Of a stretch of DNA of 64,000 nt, positions 52,053 to 61,758 are shown one piece after another (within the stretch, counting starts at the first letter, position 1; each line of letters opens with the position of its first letter). Position numbers and translations under genes: made by a program. Under the pieces are notes generated by a model, which saw only the letters and a list, made by a program, of their open reading frames with translations, ran no database searches and was not told the DNA's origin. The DNA is from Flavobacteriia bacterium 40-80 (lineage in GTDB: Bacteria > Bacteroidota > Bacteroidia > Flavobacteriales_D > Crocinitomicaceae): the NCBI GenBank assembly GCA_001899145.1, contig MKVF01000018.1, positions 310,001-374,000 on the forward strand, in the 5' to 3' direction.

Positions 52053-55000
52053 ATGATAAACTTATCAGGAGAATTTGAAAAGCCGACCAAAGAGCAGTGG
52101 TTAAGCATTTTGACAAAAGAATTAAAAGGAGAAAGCATTGAATCGCAGCTGATCAAACATAACGAGACCGAACAACTATCTTATCCTTCATTTTTTCACC
52201 AGACAGATGCACCGGCTATATCTCCGGAGTTAAACGAATTGTTTATTGCAGGAAGAGCAAACAGAAATAATAACGATTGGGACGTCTATTCCTGCATTGT
52301 CGTTACAGACGAAGCGCAGGCAAATAAAAAGGCACTTGAATTTCTGGGAAATGGAGTGTCCGCACTTTATTTTAAGCTGGAAAGACCGGTTGATTTAGAC
52401 AGGCTATTGAAAGCTATTGAAGTCAATTATATTACTGTCATTTTTAAAAGTAACCCGGAATATGTTCCTGCTATTAAGGCTTGGTTTGACGCAAAGAACC
52501 TGAAGCAGCCGTTTTTTAGCAGTGAAATAATTTCTTCTTATGAGCTGCACAGCGCAGGTGCAAATGCCATTCAGGAAGTAGCTTTTTTACTGAATGAATT
52601 TGAAAAATCCCCTGCAACGGTAATTGAAGCAGGGATCGGCAGCCAGTTTTTAATTGAAATCGCCAAATTCAGAGCATTACGGATTTTATTGCAGAATAAT
52701 TTCGGAGCACAGCCCTATATTCTGGCAAAAACAGGCTTTGTGAATAAGTCATTAAAAGATCCTTATACGAATTTACTTCGCCAGACGACCGAAGCGGCAT
52801 CGGCTGCCATTGGTGGTGTGGATGGCCTGCTGGTTCTTCCTTATGATACATGGTCAACAAAAGGAGCAGCTGCATTTACGGAAAGAATGGCAAAAAACAT
52901 TTCTCTGTTATTAAAAGAGGAATCTTTTCTGGACAAAGTAATTGATGCGGCAGCGGGAAGCTATTCTTTGGATTACCTGACAAAACAAATCATTGAGAAA
53001 GCGACGGGTTTAGCACATAAATGGAAAAATGAACCGGTTGAAACAATTGCCGGTGAAGTATCAAAAATCGCCTCCTTACGAATTCAGTCCTTTAAAGAAA
53101 ATAAGGAGATTTTAATCGGAGTCAATAAGTTCCCGAATCCTGATAAAAGCAGCTTAATTTGGGATATTCCTTCAGAAAACAAAATGTTTAAACCGTTGGT
53201 CATTGAAGAAGCAATTGAGAGAGATGCTGCTGTTTCAGAAACGGAAAAAATAGAAGGAGAAACAGTTGAATTAAAAAAAGAAACACCTTCTTTCAGGCAG
53301 GAAAATATTTTTGAAACAGCTGAAAAAATTGAAATCAGAAATTTCTATACGATAAAAGATAAAGAAGGCTTGCCGCAAATCGGATATGTGTCGGGAATCG
53401 CTCCGTTTTTGAGCGGCCCTTACGGTTCGATGTACGCGATCAAACCGTGGACGATCCGTCAGTATGCGGGTTTCTCTACAGCAGAGGAATCCAATGCTTT
53501 TTACCGCAGAAACTTAGCTGCAGGCCAGAAAGGACTTTCCGTTGCGTTTGACCTTGCGACACACAGAGGATACGATTCGGATCATGAACGCGTGGTTGGT
53601 GATGTCGGAAAAGCAGGTGTAGCGATAGATTCTGTGCTGGACATGAAAATCCTGTTCGACCAGATTCCTTTGGACCAGATGTCTGTTTCCATGACAATGA
53701 ATGGTGCGGTTATTCCTATACTGGCTTTTTATATCGTTGCGGCGGAAGAACAGGGAGTAAAGCAGGAGCTGCTTTCCGGAACCATCCAGAATGATATTCT
53801 TAAAGAATTCATGGTGCGTAACACCTATATTTATCCGCCCTTGCCTTCAATGAAAATTATCTCGGATATTTTTGAATATACGTCGAAGAACATGCCGAAG
53901 TTCAATTCTATTTCGATTTCCGGCTATCACATGCAGGAAGCAGGCGCAACCAATACCATTGAGCTGGCTTATACGCTTGCAGATGGACTGGAATACCTGC
54001 GGACAGGAATTGAGGCGGGAATGGATGTGGATACCTTCGCTCCACGCCTGAGCTTCTTCTGGGCGATCGGGATGAATCCGTTCATGGAAATCGCTAAGAT
54101 GAGAGCAGGACGGCTGCTTTGGGCAAAGCTGGTAAATCAGTTTAAACCTAAAAATCCAAAATCACTTGCGCTGAGAACACATTCCCAGACTTCAGGCTGG
54201 AGTCTTACAGAGCAGGATCCGTTTAACAATGTAGCGAGAACGTGTATCGAGGCGCTGGCTTCTGCTTTTGGCGGGACGCAGTCTTTACACACGAATGCAC
54301 TGGACGAAGCAATTGCGCTTCCGACAGATTTCTCTGCACGGATTGCCCGGAATACACAGATTTACCTCCAGGAAGAAACAGGAATCACTTCTGTTATCGA
54401 TCCGTGGGCCGGCAGCAATTACATAGAAACACTTACTGCCCAGATTGCAGATGAAGCATGGAAATTGATTGAAGAGGTGGAAAAGCTCGGAGGAATGGCG
54501 AAAGCGATTGAGACGGGAATTCCGAAAATGAGAATTGAAGAAGCTGCGGCAAGGAAGCAGGCACGTATTGACTCAGGAAAAGATGTGATCGTCGGAGTAA
54601 ATCAATACGTGGTAGAAGACGATACACAGCTGGATATTCTGGATATTGATAATACGAAAGTACGCCTGTCTCAGATTGAACGCCTGAACAAGCTGAAAGC
54701 AGAAAGAAATGAAGCGGATGTAGAGGCGTCTCTGGCAAAATTATCACAGGCAGCACAATCAGGAAAAGGAAATCTGCTGGAAATTGCTGTGGAATGTGCA
54801 AGGAACAGAGCTTCATTAGGCGAAATCTCCAGTGCGATGGAAAAACATTTCGGACGTTACAAAGCAACGATCCGCTCGATTCAGGGCGTTTATTCAGCAG
54901 AGAGTATGAAAGATAAGGATTTTGAAAAAGCAATCGAGCTGGCAGATCAGTTCGCGAAGCTGGAAGGGCGACGTCCTCGGATCATGATTGCAAAAATGGG

Positions 55001-55367
55001 ACAGGACGGACATGACCGCGGAGCGAAAGTGATTGCGACTTCTTTTGCGGATATAGGCTTTGACGTTGATATGGGGCCGTTGTTCCAGACACCGGCTGAG
55101 GCAGCGAGACAAGCCGTTGAAAATGACGTGCACATCCTGGGAGTTTCATCGCTTGCCGCGGGACATAAAACGTTGGTTCCACAGGTAATTGAAGAGCTGA
55201 AAAAGCTGGGGAGAGAAGATATTATGGTAATTGCAGGAGGAGTGATTCCGCAGCAGGATTATGATTTTCTTTACGATGCAGGAGTTTTCGGCGTATTTGG
55301 TCCCGGGACAAAAATTCCTTCAGCAGCGATAAAAATTTTGGAACTTTTGATCAAAAGTTACGAATAA
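52053..55367 (+). CDS. mutB: Methylmalonyl-CoA mutase, MutA-like and MutB-like parts in one chain
   Basis: 1,104 residues. Residues ~1-375 resemble the catalytic barrel of the small subunit ([20 protein letters not shown] at the start) without a B12 domain. A Glu/Lys-rich linker spans ~380-428. From ~430 on it is a full large subunit: [40 protein letters not shown], and finally the C-terminal B12 domain with DGHDRG (His987 as cobalt ligand). It interconverts methylmalonyl-CoA and succinyl-CoA. It is not IcmF, where the B12 domain is N-terminal and a GTPase lies between. Two subunits are normally separate genes. Confidence 0.94.
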   Translation: MINLSGEFEKPTKEQWLSILTKELKGESIESQLIKHNETEQLSYPSFFHQTDAPAISPELNELFIAGRANRNNNDWDVYSCIVVTDEAQANKKALEFLGNGVSALYFKLERPVDLDRLLKAIEVNYITVIFKSNPEYVPAIKAWFDAKNLKQPFFSSEIISSYELHSAGANAIQEVAFLLNEFEKSPATVIEAGIGSQFLIEIAKFRALRILLQNNFGAQPYILAKTGFVNKSLKDPYTNLLRQTTEAASAAIGGVDGLLVLPYDTWSTKGAAAFTERMAKNISLLLKEESFLDKVIDAAAGSYSLDYLTKQIIEKATGLAHKWKNEPVETIAGEVSKIASLRIQSFKENKEILIGVNKFPNPDKSSLIWDIPSENKMFKPLVIEEAIERDAAVSETEKIEGETVELKKETPSFRQENIFETAEKIEIRNFYTIKDKEGLPQIGYVSGIAPFLSGPYGSMYAIKPWTIRQYAGFSTAEESNAFYRRNLAAGQKGLSVAFDLATHRGYDSDHERVVGDVGKAGVAIDSVLDMKILFDQIPLDQMSVSMTMNGAVIPILAFYIVAAEEQGVKQELLSGTIQNDILKEFMVRNTYIYPPLPSMKIISDIFEYTSKNMPKFNSISISGYHMQEAGATNTIELAYTLADGLEYLRTGIEAGMDVDTFAPRLSFFWAIGMNPFMEIAKMRAGRLLWAKLVNQFKPKNPKSLALRTHSQTSGWSLTEQDPFNNVARTCIEALASAFGGTQSLHTNALDEAIALPTDFSARIARNTQIYLQEETGITSVIDPWAGSNYIETLTAQIADEAWKLIEEVEKLGGMAKAIETGIPKMRIEEAAARKQARIDSGKDVIVGVNQYVVEDDTQLDILDIDNTKVRLSQIERLNKLKAERNEADVEASLAKLSQAAQSGKGNLLEIAVECARNRASLGEISSAMEKHFGRYKATIRSIQGVYSAESMKDKDFEKAIELADQFAKLEGRRPRIMIAKMGQDGHDRGAKVIATSFADIGFDVDMGPLFQTPAEAARQAVENDVHILGVSSLAAGHKTLVPQVIEELKKLGREDIMVIAGGVIPQQDYDFLYDAGVFGVFGPGTKIPSAAIKILELLIKSYE

Positions 55368-55436
55368 TACATATAATAACGATTTAATTTATAACTTAGG
55401 CACAGTTATTGAACTATGCTGCTTAAATTTTGAACT

Positions 55437-56159
55437 ATGAAAAAGTACGTTTTATTATTCTTGTCTTTATACAGTTTTTCGTTTATCGGAAAGGCGCAGC
55501 CGCCGAATTACGATGACCTGACCATTTTATACGCGGACGGGAAGTTTGAAAAGCTGATTGAAGAATGTTTGAAATACAACGAAAAAGAATCAACATCAAA
55601 AGATCCTTTGCCGTATTTATTGCTTTCGAAAGCATATTATGGAATGTCTCAGAAAGGAGACAGAGGTCCGGAGTATAAAAACGCGTTTAAAGATGCTGTT
55701 TCAGCTTTAGGAAAGTTCATCAAGAAAGATAAAACACAATCCCTGATCGGAGAGAACGAGGAGTATATTGAGATGTTGAAGATGGCGGCAGCTGAAAATG
55801 TAATCAATGAGTACGAAGGGAAAAATTACAAAAAGGTTTCAGGTGCGGTTTCTTCTTATCTGAAAGCTTCTCCGGATAACCTGGGTGCAAAATTTTTGGA
55901 TGGAGCAACTAAGTACATGCTGAATGACAAATCCACTGCGACAGCAGTATGGAGAGATGCGGAGAAAGCATTTCTTGCAATGAAAGATCTGGGAACGACC
56001 TCTGAAGCGGATGTCAGAATTTATAAAACAGGAGTCCTTGCTACGGCAGAATGCCTGATCAAATCCAAGCAGACCGATAGGGCGAGAGCTTTACTGAAAA
56101 AAGCGCAGGACCTGATCCAGGAAGAAGACTTCAAAAAACAGTGTAACGCACTTCTTTAA
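55437..56159 (+). CDS. Secreted TPR-like helical protein
   Basis: 240 residues with a signal peptide (cut near GKAQP). The mature chain is a series of paired helices with TPR-like spacing (PYLLLSKAYYGMSQKGD; NYKKVSGAVSSYLKASPDNL; ARALLKKAQDLI). No catalytic motif is seen, so a periplasmic protein-binding role is the most that can be said. A perfect terminator follows, which separates it from the toxin-like region. Confidence 0.82.
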   Translation: MKKYVLLFLSLYSFSFIGKAQPPNYDDLTILYADGKFEKLIEECLKYNEKESTSKDPLPYLLLSKAYYGMSQKGDRGPEYKNAFKDAVSALGKFIKKDKTQSLIGENEEYIEMLKMAAAENVINEYEGKNYKKVSGAVSSYLKASPDNLGAKFLDGATKYMLNDKSTATAVWRDAEKAFLAMKDLGTTSEADVRIYKTGVLATAECLIKSKQTDRARALLKKAQDLIQEEDFKKQCNALL

Positions 56160-56165
56160 AATATG

Positions 56166-56189
56166 AAAACCCGGATTTCCGGGTTTTTT
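56166..56189 (+). terminator. Terminator before the toxin-like region
   Basis: AAAACCCGGA (56166-56175), TT loop, TCCGGGTTTT (56178-56187), then further T. Confidence 0.9.
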
Positions 56190-56331
56190 GTTTATAACCA
56201 GCTATTTCACAAATACTTCTTTTAAATAAAAGTCTTCCGGAATATTTTTATTCTTTTATCCGCTGTTTTTTTTGGAGTATTAAAAAAATCTGTTAATTTC
56301 ACAGATAGGTAACAGAAAAGAGAAGTCAGAA

Positions 56332-57838
56332 ATGAAAGTATTGTTTCTTTACTATAATTACTTTGTGAAGAGAAGTATTGTTCTTCGGTGCAGGTGCATT
56401 GTCCTGCATTTTTTTGCGGATGGTAAAGTAAAACGTCTGTTGCTTTTGTTCAGTTTTTATTTTGTATTTTTCAGATGTGACGGACAGGAAAATCTGATTC
56501 CCCGTAATACAGGCCTAACAGATCGCGATTTGAAGGAACAGCTGTATCGTACTATAGAAAAGCAGATGGGACACTATGTTTACCGTTCGGAGCTAACACC
56601 GGAAGAAAATCAAAAACAAATGCAGCAGTTTATAATGGATGAGCTGCACAAAAGGCCGGAATACAGCAGACCATCTGCCGGAAATGGGTTTAATCAGTCA
56701 TCTCCGCAAATAAATTTTGAAAAAGAAATGACAAAACTACTGGAAGAAAGCTATCAAAAAAATACTATCACAACGGAAAGAAAATATTACAATTCGTCCT
56801 ATTATAACAGCGATCTTACGAATTATCTCAATGCAAAGCAGCTGATTACAGACATGCTTTCAGGAAAGCGGGAACTGTCTGTTAAAGATGCGTACTACTT
56901 TTCGGAAGCAGCTTACGGAAATCTGCATCTGACGTATGCAGAATACGATGAGGTCATCCGGTATAACAGCGAATTTATCCGCTCCTGGCTTCGAGAAAAT
57001 AATTATAACCTTTCCGGAAGCTTTACACCTGGGGATTCAGAAATTCATGTCGGATACACTTTATATCAACAGGAATGGAAAAACACAGGGGCATATTCCC
57101 TATTATTACGATTATATTGACGCATTGGGAGAAAAAGACAGAAGAAATTATTTTGTGACCAAGACGCTGGCTACAGGAAGCGGCCAGTGTCATACGTTTC
57201 CCGTGACGTATCTCATCCTGGCGGAAGCGCTCGGAGCAGAAGCAAGTCTTGCTTATAACCCGATGCATTCTTTTATCCGTTTCAGGAATAACCGTGGGAC
57301 GGCCGTTAATTACGAAACAACAGTGGACCGCTACCTGCCGAATTCATTTTACATTGAAACGCTTCCGGTCATGGCAGAAGCCCAGCGGAATGACCTGTAT
57401 GTTACTGATCTCAGCAGAAAGCAGGTGGTGGCGACCGTACTGTTTGATCTGGCGGTTAACTTCATAGAAGAGCACTGGCTTTCCGATAAGAAGTTTGTCT
57501 TAGACTGCATTCATATCGCAGAGCCTTTTTTCTATGGAAAAGAATTTGTCAATACAACCTGTAATTACCTTTATAAACGATTATATGCGGATGAGCTGAA
57601 CAACAAAGTACAGGAAAAAGGAATACGAAGCCTTGCGGAAATTCAGAAATATCCCGATGTTTTACAAGTATACAACGAATACCACAATTATATGGAGCGT
57701 ATCAGCAAGCTGGGAATCCAGGATTTTCCAGAAAGTGAATACCTGAAAATGCTGGAATATTATGATCGCAAAGGCAAGCTGCAAACAGCCAGAGATATGA
57801 AAGAGAAAACGAAACGATCTCTATTTACAAATGAATAA
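56332..57838 (+). pseudogene. Transglutaminase-like secreted protein, frameshifted
   Basis: Two overlapping frames make one protein of about 500 residues. Frame 1 (56332-57120) ends with the meaningless TGAYSLLLRLY, while frame 2 (stop at 57838) continues sensibly from about 57065 (YINRNGKTQGHIPYYYDYID). One extra base, perhaps in GGAAAAAC near 57078-57085, would explain it. The C-terminal half has the transglutaminase-like triad pattern GSGQCHTFP, NPMHSFIRF and NYETTVD. It is a diverged paralog of the next gene (QVVATVLFDLAVNFIEEHW against QSIGLCLVNLAKSYEHRFG). The N-terminus is uncertain; a hydrophobic stretch (RLLLLFSFYFVFF) suggests export. It could be a real frameshift, a recoding site or an assembly error. 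Confidence 0.7.
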
Positions 57839-57848
57839 TATTGTCAGT

Positions 57849-58979
57849 ATGAAGAACTATACTCCTGTTATTTTTCTGTTTTTACTCGCACTGCTTAGTG
57901 CCTGTCATACCGTTAAAAGAGGGCTGTCGGAGGATCCTGTTGAGCCGGATACAGGGCCGAAAGGTGTTTTTTCGGAAGTACTTCCGGCCGCTCCTGAGGA
58001 TACGGTAAAAGAAGCGTACCCGCAAGGTATGTCAGCAGGTACGATTTCTGAGAAAGTCATGTATGAGCAGGCTTTCGAAGAATTGAAAAGGATGCTGCAG
58101 GGAATAAAAGCGCCGGATTTCGAACGGGCGGTCTTTATCAGTGAAAACCCTTATTACGCAACTAATTATTTGTATGAAGATTTTCAGGTAAACATTGATG
58201 TTCATGAATACATGATCCGGCAGCTGATGCAGGCGAATAATAAAAGCGACAGCATGGATTTTGACGTGGCAGTAAATCAGTACGGGCGTTTTAATATAGA
58301 TGCTATCCGCTTTTTACCGGCGGAACGGAAGGAACTGTACCGTCAAGCACTCGCCAATTGGGCGATTTTCACCTATATAACCGATACAATCGCTGTTTAT
58401 CCGTATGATCATTTCCCTTATACCTACGCAACACACGACCCGTTTGGTATCAAAGACTGGCAGAATTCACAAGTTCTCCACCTGCTTTCGTCAGAAGATC
58501 AGAAAGGTAACTGTTTTGCGCTGACAGCTTTTTTTAAGATCCTTTCAAATCGCTTAAAATCGGATGCCCGGATTTGTACCGCACCGCAGCATATTTATAT
58601 CCAGCACCGGGATCCGAAAGGAGATTATTACAATGTGGAGCTGGCTACCGCAGGACATCCCGGAGACGGCACGATCCAGACCCTGACATACACGACAACG
58701 GAAGCCATCAAAAACGGTATTGCGCTGAGAAGTTATGATGAAAGACAGAGTATCGGCCTGTGCCTCGTGAACCTTGCAAAAAGCTATGAACACCGCTTTG
58801 GTGTGAAGAATGCTGATTTTATCTTACAGTGTGCGGAATTGGTACTGCAATATGATACTAAGAACCTGAGTGCCTTATTGCTGAAGCAGCAGGTACTGGA
58901 CGAACGATTGAGAAAGGAGGCATTACAGCTGAAAAGCGCCGATCCGGTTGTACTCCGGGTACAACCAGAAGCAGGGTAG
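57849..58979 (+). CDS. Transglutaminase-like lipoprotein, ended by in-frame TAG
   Basis: 376 residues from ATG 57849 (ATG 57831 is also in frame). The signal peptide ends in lipobox LLSAC. The core has a transglutaminase-like layout with Cys in QKGNCFALTAFF, His in PQHIYIQH and an acidic residue in YYNVELAT. It is paralogous to the upstream gene. The TAG at 58977 lies in the same frame as the RHS-core reading frame that follows. The 15 or so residues after the TAG (YELGYRQMPYD) align with the C-terminal end of the upstream paralog (SKLGIQDFPES). The gene therefore probably once continued through the TAG into the RHS part. Confidence 0.75.
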   Translation: MKNYTPVIFLFLLALLSACHTVKRGLSEDPVEPDTGPKGVFSEVLPAAPEDTVKEAYPQGMSAGTISEKVMYEQAFEELKRMLQGIKAPDFERAVFISENPYYATNYLYEDFQVNIDVHEYMIRQLMQANNKSDSMDFDVAVNQYGRFNIDAIRFLPAERKELYRQALANWAIFTYITDTIAVYPYDHFPYTYATHDPFGIKDWQNSQVLHLLSSEDQKGNCFALTAFFKILSNRLKSDARICTAPQHIYIQHRDPKGDYYNVELATAGHPGDGTIQTLTYTTTEAIKNGIALRSYDERQSIGLCLVNLAKSYEHRFGVKNADFILQCAELVLQYDTKNLSALLLKQQVLDERLRKEALQLKSADPVVLRVQPEAG

Positions 58980-59021
58980 GCAATAACCGGGCTGGAACAG
59001 CACCTTGCTCTGCTGTATGAA

Positions 59022-60098
59022 TTGGGCTACCGGCAGATGCCTTACGATATGCAGGAAGTGATCATGACTGGAAAGCAGCCGGAAACTTATGAAGATAAGA
59101 ACGAAAGCCCGTTTACGACCATTGACCCGAAGGATGAGCACCGGAAATCGTTTAAGACCTTATACGGAGGTCTGTTCCGGGAAGTATTCGAAAAAAAGGA
59201 GCTGGAAACTTACGGAAGCGTTACGTTTAATACGGTTACCAAACGTATTACAGCTGTTGATACAGCAGCAGTGGAAGGCTTTTTGATTGATCCGGTTGCT
59301 TTTGCCTATGATTTTGGAGCAAGGATGTATGACGCACGGTTGGGGAGATTCCTTTCGATTGACATGTATGCTGATAAATTTGTTTATCAGTCACCTTATA
59401 TTTTTGCAGGGAATACACCAATAATGGCAATTGATGTTAACGGAGATAGTATTCGTATAGCAAAGGCAATATATAGGTCCACTATGTCGGCACTTAAAAT
59501 TATGGCTTATACTGAACTTGGTGCAAAACTATATACATATTATCAATCAAATAATCACGAACATATTAATATATATGCTTTTGACAAAAATAAGAACGAG
59601 AATGATATGGGCTGGGCAGAAACTAATAGTTTTTACCGAGTTAAAATAAACAAAGGAGAGGTCACGGTTTTAAATAAAGATTCGAAAAGTAATCAGGATT
59701 ATATTAATGCTTCAGGATTTAGATTAAGACAGGGAGATATTAATCATTTTGTTGGTCGTAATTTTACAAATAATAAGCATATCGATTTAGATGAGTATGA
59801 CTTAGCATTTATATTATATCATGAAATGAAATCTCATATACAAGATAGAACGGAATCTGTAGACGGAGATCATGATAAATTTGGAAATAAGCGTTATATA
59901 CAGGGAATGGGATTGTGGTATTTTGATGAATGGGATAATACGAAAAAAATGGTGGTAAATTATGGGACTGATTCTTGGAATATATTTAAGCAAATTCTCG
60001 AAAAGAAGATTAATGATGGAAAAGGCTCAGATCAAAATATTAAAGACTTCAAATACATGAATAGCTATGAAAAAGAACAAGAGAATGGAAAAAAATAA
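59022..60098 (+). CDS. RHS-core protein with C-terminal toxin-like domain
   Basis: The frame is open from 58980, directly after the TAG of the preceding gene and in phase with it. Start candidates are TTG 59022 and ATG 59037, 59049 or 59064. The RHS core, ending a typical polymorphic toxin backbone, is clear: AYDFGARMYDARLGRFLSID, then QSPYIFAGNTPIMAIDVNGD, ending at ~59450. No YD repeats precede it. From ~59451 the DNA becomes distinctly AT-rich and a new domain begins, with HEMKSH (59820-59837) and downstream GDHDKFG (59868-59888), a possible HExxxH metal site. It overlaps a lipoprotein gene by 32 nt, the usual place of an immunity gene. Confidence 0.8.
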   Translation: MGYRQMPYDMQEVIMTGKQPETYEDKNESPFTTIDPKDEHRKSFKTLYGGLFREVFEKKELETYGSVTFNTVTKRITAVDTAAVEGFLIDPVAFAYDFGARMYDARLGRFLSIDMYADKFVYQSPYIFAGNTPIMAIDVNGDSIRIAKAIYRSTMSALKIMAYTELGAKLYTYYQSNNHEHINIYAFDKNKNENDMGWAETNSFYRVKINKGEVTVLNKDSKSNQDYINASGFRLRQGDINHFVGRNFTNNKHIDLDEYDLAFILYHEMKSHIQDRTESVDGDHDKFGNKRYIQGMGLWYFDEWDNTKKMVVNYGTDSWNIFKQILEKKINDGKGSDQNIKDFKYMNSYEKEQENGKK

Positions 60099-60634
60099 GT
60101 ATTTCTTTATAATATATATAACTCTTCTATTGCTGATGTATAGTTGTAGTACTGTAGATTACAGTGTAAAATCTAATCCTGATTTTGGAAGTTTGGCAAG
60201 TTTTGAAGTTTATAAAGAAGTAGATGGTAGGTATAAAATAAACTTTGATAAAGTTAATGGTGGATTTTTATTACTGAATAAAGATACTGTTTTCATCGTT
60301 TTGAATAATGATAGAAATAAAACTAAAATTCCTTTTTTTATACAAGATAACCTTTTGGAAAGCCAAGATACTTTGTTGTTAGATTCTACAGTTGCTGAAA
60401 CCGTAATAATTCGGAGGAATGTCGGGTTATTTTCTGAGAAAATTTGTTATGCTGACATTATTTTCACATCGGAAATTGAACATAGTTCGGGATATCGAAT
60501 TTGGTTTTCATTTGATAGAGGAATCATTCAGATTCTGACTAAAGATATTGTTTGCGTAGAAGTATTGACATTTTTTCCAGATTTAAAATATAGAATAATT
60601 AAAAAGGATAAAAATGCAGGGTATTTATAGTTTT
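59946..60634 (+). repeat. Duplication unit, copy 1 (toxin tail plus lipoprotein)
   Basis: The last 49 codons of the toxin-like gene plus the next lipoprotein gene recur, diverged, at 61612-62291. Both copies end with GGGTATTTATAGTTT. Similarity stops at both ends of the unit, which shows the segment was duplicated as a module. Confidence 0.85.
60067..60630 (+). CDS. Candidate immunity lipoprotein 1
   Basis: 187 residues (181 if started at ATG 60085). A lipoprotein signal with lipobox LLMYSC is followed by a beta-rich domain with KIPFFIQDN, ICYADI and GYRIWFSFDRGIIQI, ending LKYRIIKKDKNAGYL. It overlaps the 3' end of the toxin-like gene. Two diverged copies follow downstream. The position, the overlap and the lipoprotein anchor fit a periplasmic immunity protein for the RHS-tip toxin. 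No direct evidence of that is in the sequence. Confidence 0.8.
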   Translation: MKKNKRMEKNKYFFIIYITLLLLMYSCSTVDYSVKSNPDFGSLASFEVYKEVDGRYKINFDKVNGGFLLLNKDTVFIVLNNDRNKTKIPFFIQDNLLESQDTLLLDSTVAETVIIRRNVGLFSEKICYADIIFTSEIEHSSGYRIWFSFDRGIIQILTKDIVCVEVLTFFPDLKYRIIKKDKNAGYL

Positions 60635-60675
60635 TATGACTTGTAGAATATCTTAAGAACAATAAATATCAGCGG

Positions 60676-61158
60676 ATGCGAAGAATAATCAATATTAAAA
60701 CTGTGGTTTTATTTGTATTAATATTATTTAATAATATTTCTTTCTCGCAGATCAGCATAAGTAATAGTGAGAAGGCAGATTCGAAAGGTGATATGCTTTG
60801 TACTGTTTTTATATCAAGTGGTTTTGAGAATGATACTTGTGATATTATTAGTAATGAATGTATTTTGTATAAGAATGTAATTTTAAAAAGCGATGATTAT
60901 TCTGGTTTGACGGGATACATTATAGAGATAGATTCAGGTTTTAACTTCCATCTGGTTCAAGAAGGAAAAAGAAATAGTGCAACTTTGAACACATTAGATA
61001 AACAATGTGATAGTGATAATTTATCGATAGGTATTTTAATTAACAATAAAAGCTACCTATATCGTATAAATACTGATGTTGATAAATATATTGTAATCTA
61101 CAAGAGAGGCGAAGATATATTTTTTGAGAGTTTTCAGAAACGACCAGGTTTTGAATAA
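60676..61158 (+). CDS. Small secreted protein in the immunity array
   Basis: 160 residues with a signal peptide (cut near SFSQ). The mature part has Cys residues in MLCTV, DTCDI, NECIL and KQCDS and is otherwise unremarkable. No family is recognised. It lies between immunity-like copies 1 and 2 in strongly AT-rich DNA, so it may be an orphan immunity gene for a different toxin tip, or a cargo gene of the array. Confidence 0.7.
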   Translation: MRRIINIKTVVLFVLILFNNISFSQISISNSEKADSKGDMLCTVFISSGFENDTCDIISNECILYKNVILKSDDYSGLTGYIIEIDSGFNFHLVQEGKRNSATLNTLDKQCDSDNLSIGILINNKSYLYRINTDVDKYIVIYKRGEDIFFESFQKRPGFE

Positions 61159-61213
61159 GAGCATAATACTAGGTTAGCAATTTGAAAAGTGGAGAAGTAA
61201 TGTTCAATATAAA

Positions 61214-61621
61214 ATGGGAACAGATAAAGTAACTAAACATATTTTTAGTAGAAATACGATTATTAAAATGCTATGTTTTTACTTGATATACGCTATAGTT
61301 ATTTATGTTATAAATAGGGCAATAAATAACTATAATATGCAGTTTTACAAGGGTAAAGACGATGGTTTTTTTGTAAGAATAGAATCAATTTTGATTTTTA
61401 GTATAATCTTCTTTGCACTGACTCCCCAAAAGCTCTTTTTTTCAAATTTTATTTTAGGGTTTTTCTACGGACTGTTGTGTGTAATTATTGGCTATTTTAT
61501 ATGGTTTAAATTATTTGATGATGATGGAATCTCATTTCATGTGCTCAGTTCTGTATTCATTTTTATTTTTTATTTAGTGCATCACAAATTTATTCGTCCT
61601 CATAATACTGAGAAATGGTAG
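61214..61621 (+). CDS. Four-helix membrane protein in the immunity array
   Basis: 135 residues with four hydrophobic segments (~16-35, 53-70, 75-100, 108-126), so an inner-membrane protein. Its last codons run into the start of the duplicated toxin-tail fragment (both share AAATGGT.GTAAATTATGG around 61613). A membrane protein of this size could be an immunity protein for a pore-forming or membrane-acting toxin; this is speculation from context. Confidence 0.65.
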   Translation: MGTDKVTKHIFSRNTIIKMLCFYLIYAIVIYVINRAINNYNMQFYKGKDDGFFVRIESILIFSIIFFALTPQKLFFSNFILGFFYGLLCVIIGYFIWFKLFDDDGISFHVLSSVFIFIFYLVHHKFIRPHNTEKW

Positions 61622-61758
61622 TAAATTATGGTACTGATTCTTGGAATATATTTAAACAAATTCTTGAAAAGAAGATAAATGATGGAAAAGGCTCCGAACA
61701 AAATATTAAAGATTTAAAATACATGAAAGAATATGAAGCAGGCCAAGAGAAAAAATAA
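61615..61758 (+). pseudogene. Fragment of the toxin 3' end (47 codons)
   Basis: In frame from ATG 61615 it reads MVVNYGTDSWNIFKQILEKK and continues to a TAA at 61756. This matches the last 49 codons of the toxin-like gene almost residue for residue (toxin: MVVNYGTDSWNIFKQILEKK). It has no frameshift and no start signal of its own. It is the stump left by a duplicated or displaced toxin tip, as seen in polymorphic-toxin arrays. Confidence 0.85.

Noticed and set aside
54433-55182. Several long minus-strand frames inside the mutase gene
   Set aside because: They are shadows of a strongly coding plus-strand gene and have no initiation signals or recognisable motifs.
52053-55367. Identification of the long mutase as IcmF
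   Set aside because: IcmF has an N-terminal B12 domain and a central GTPase with Walker motifs. Here the B12 domain is C-terminal and no P-loop is present.
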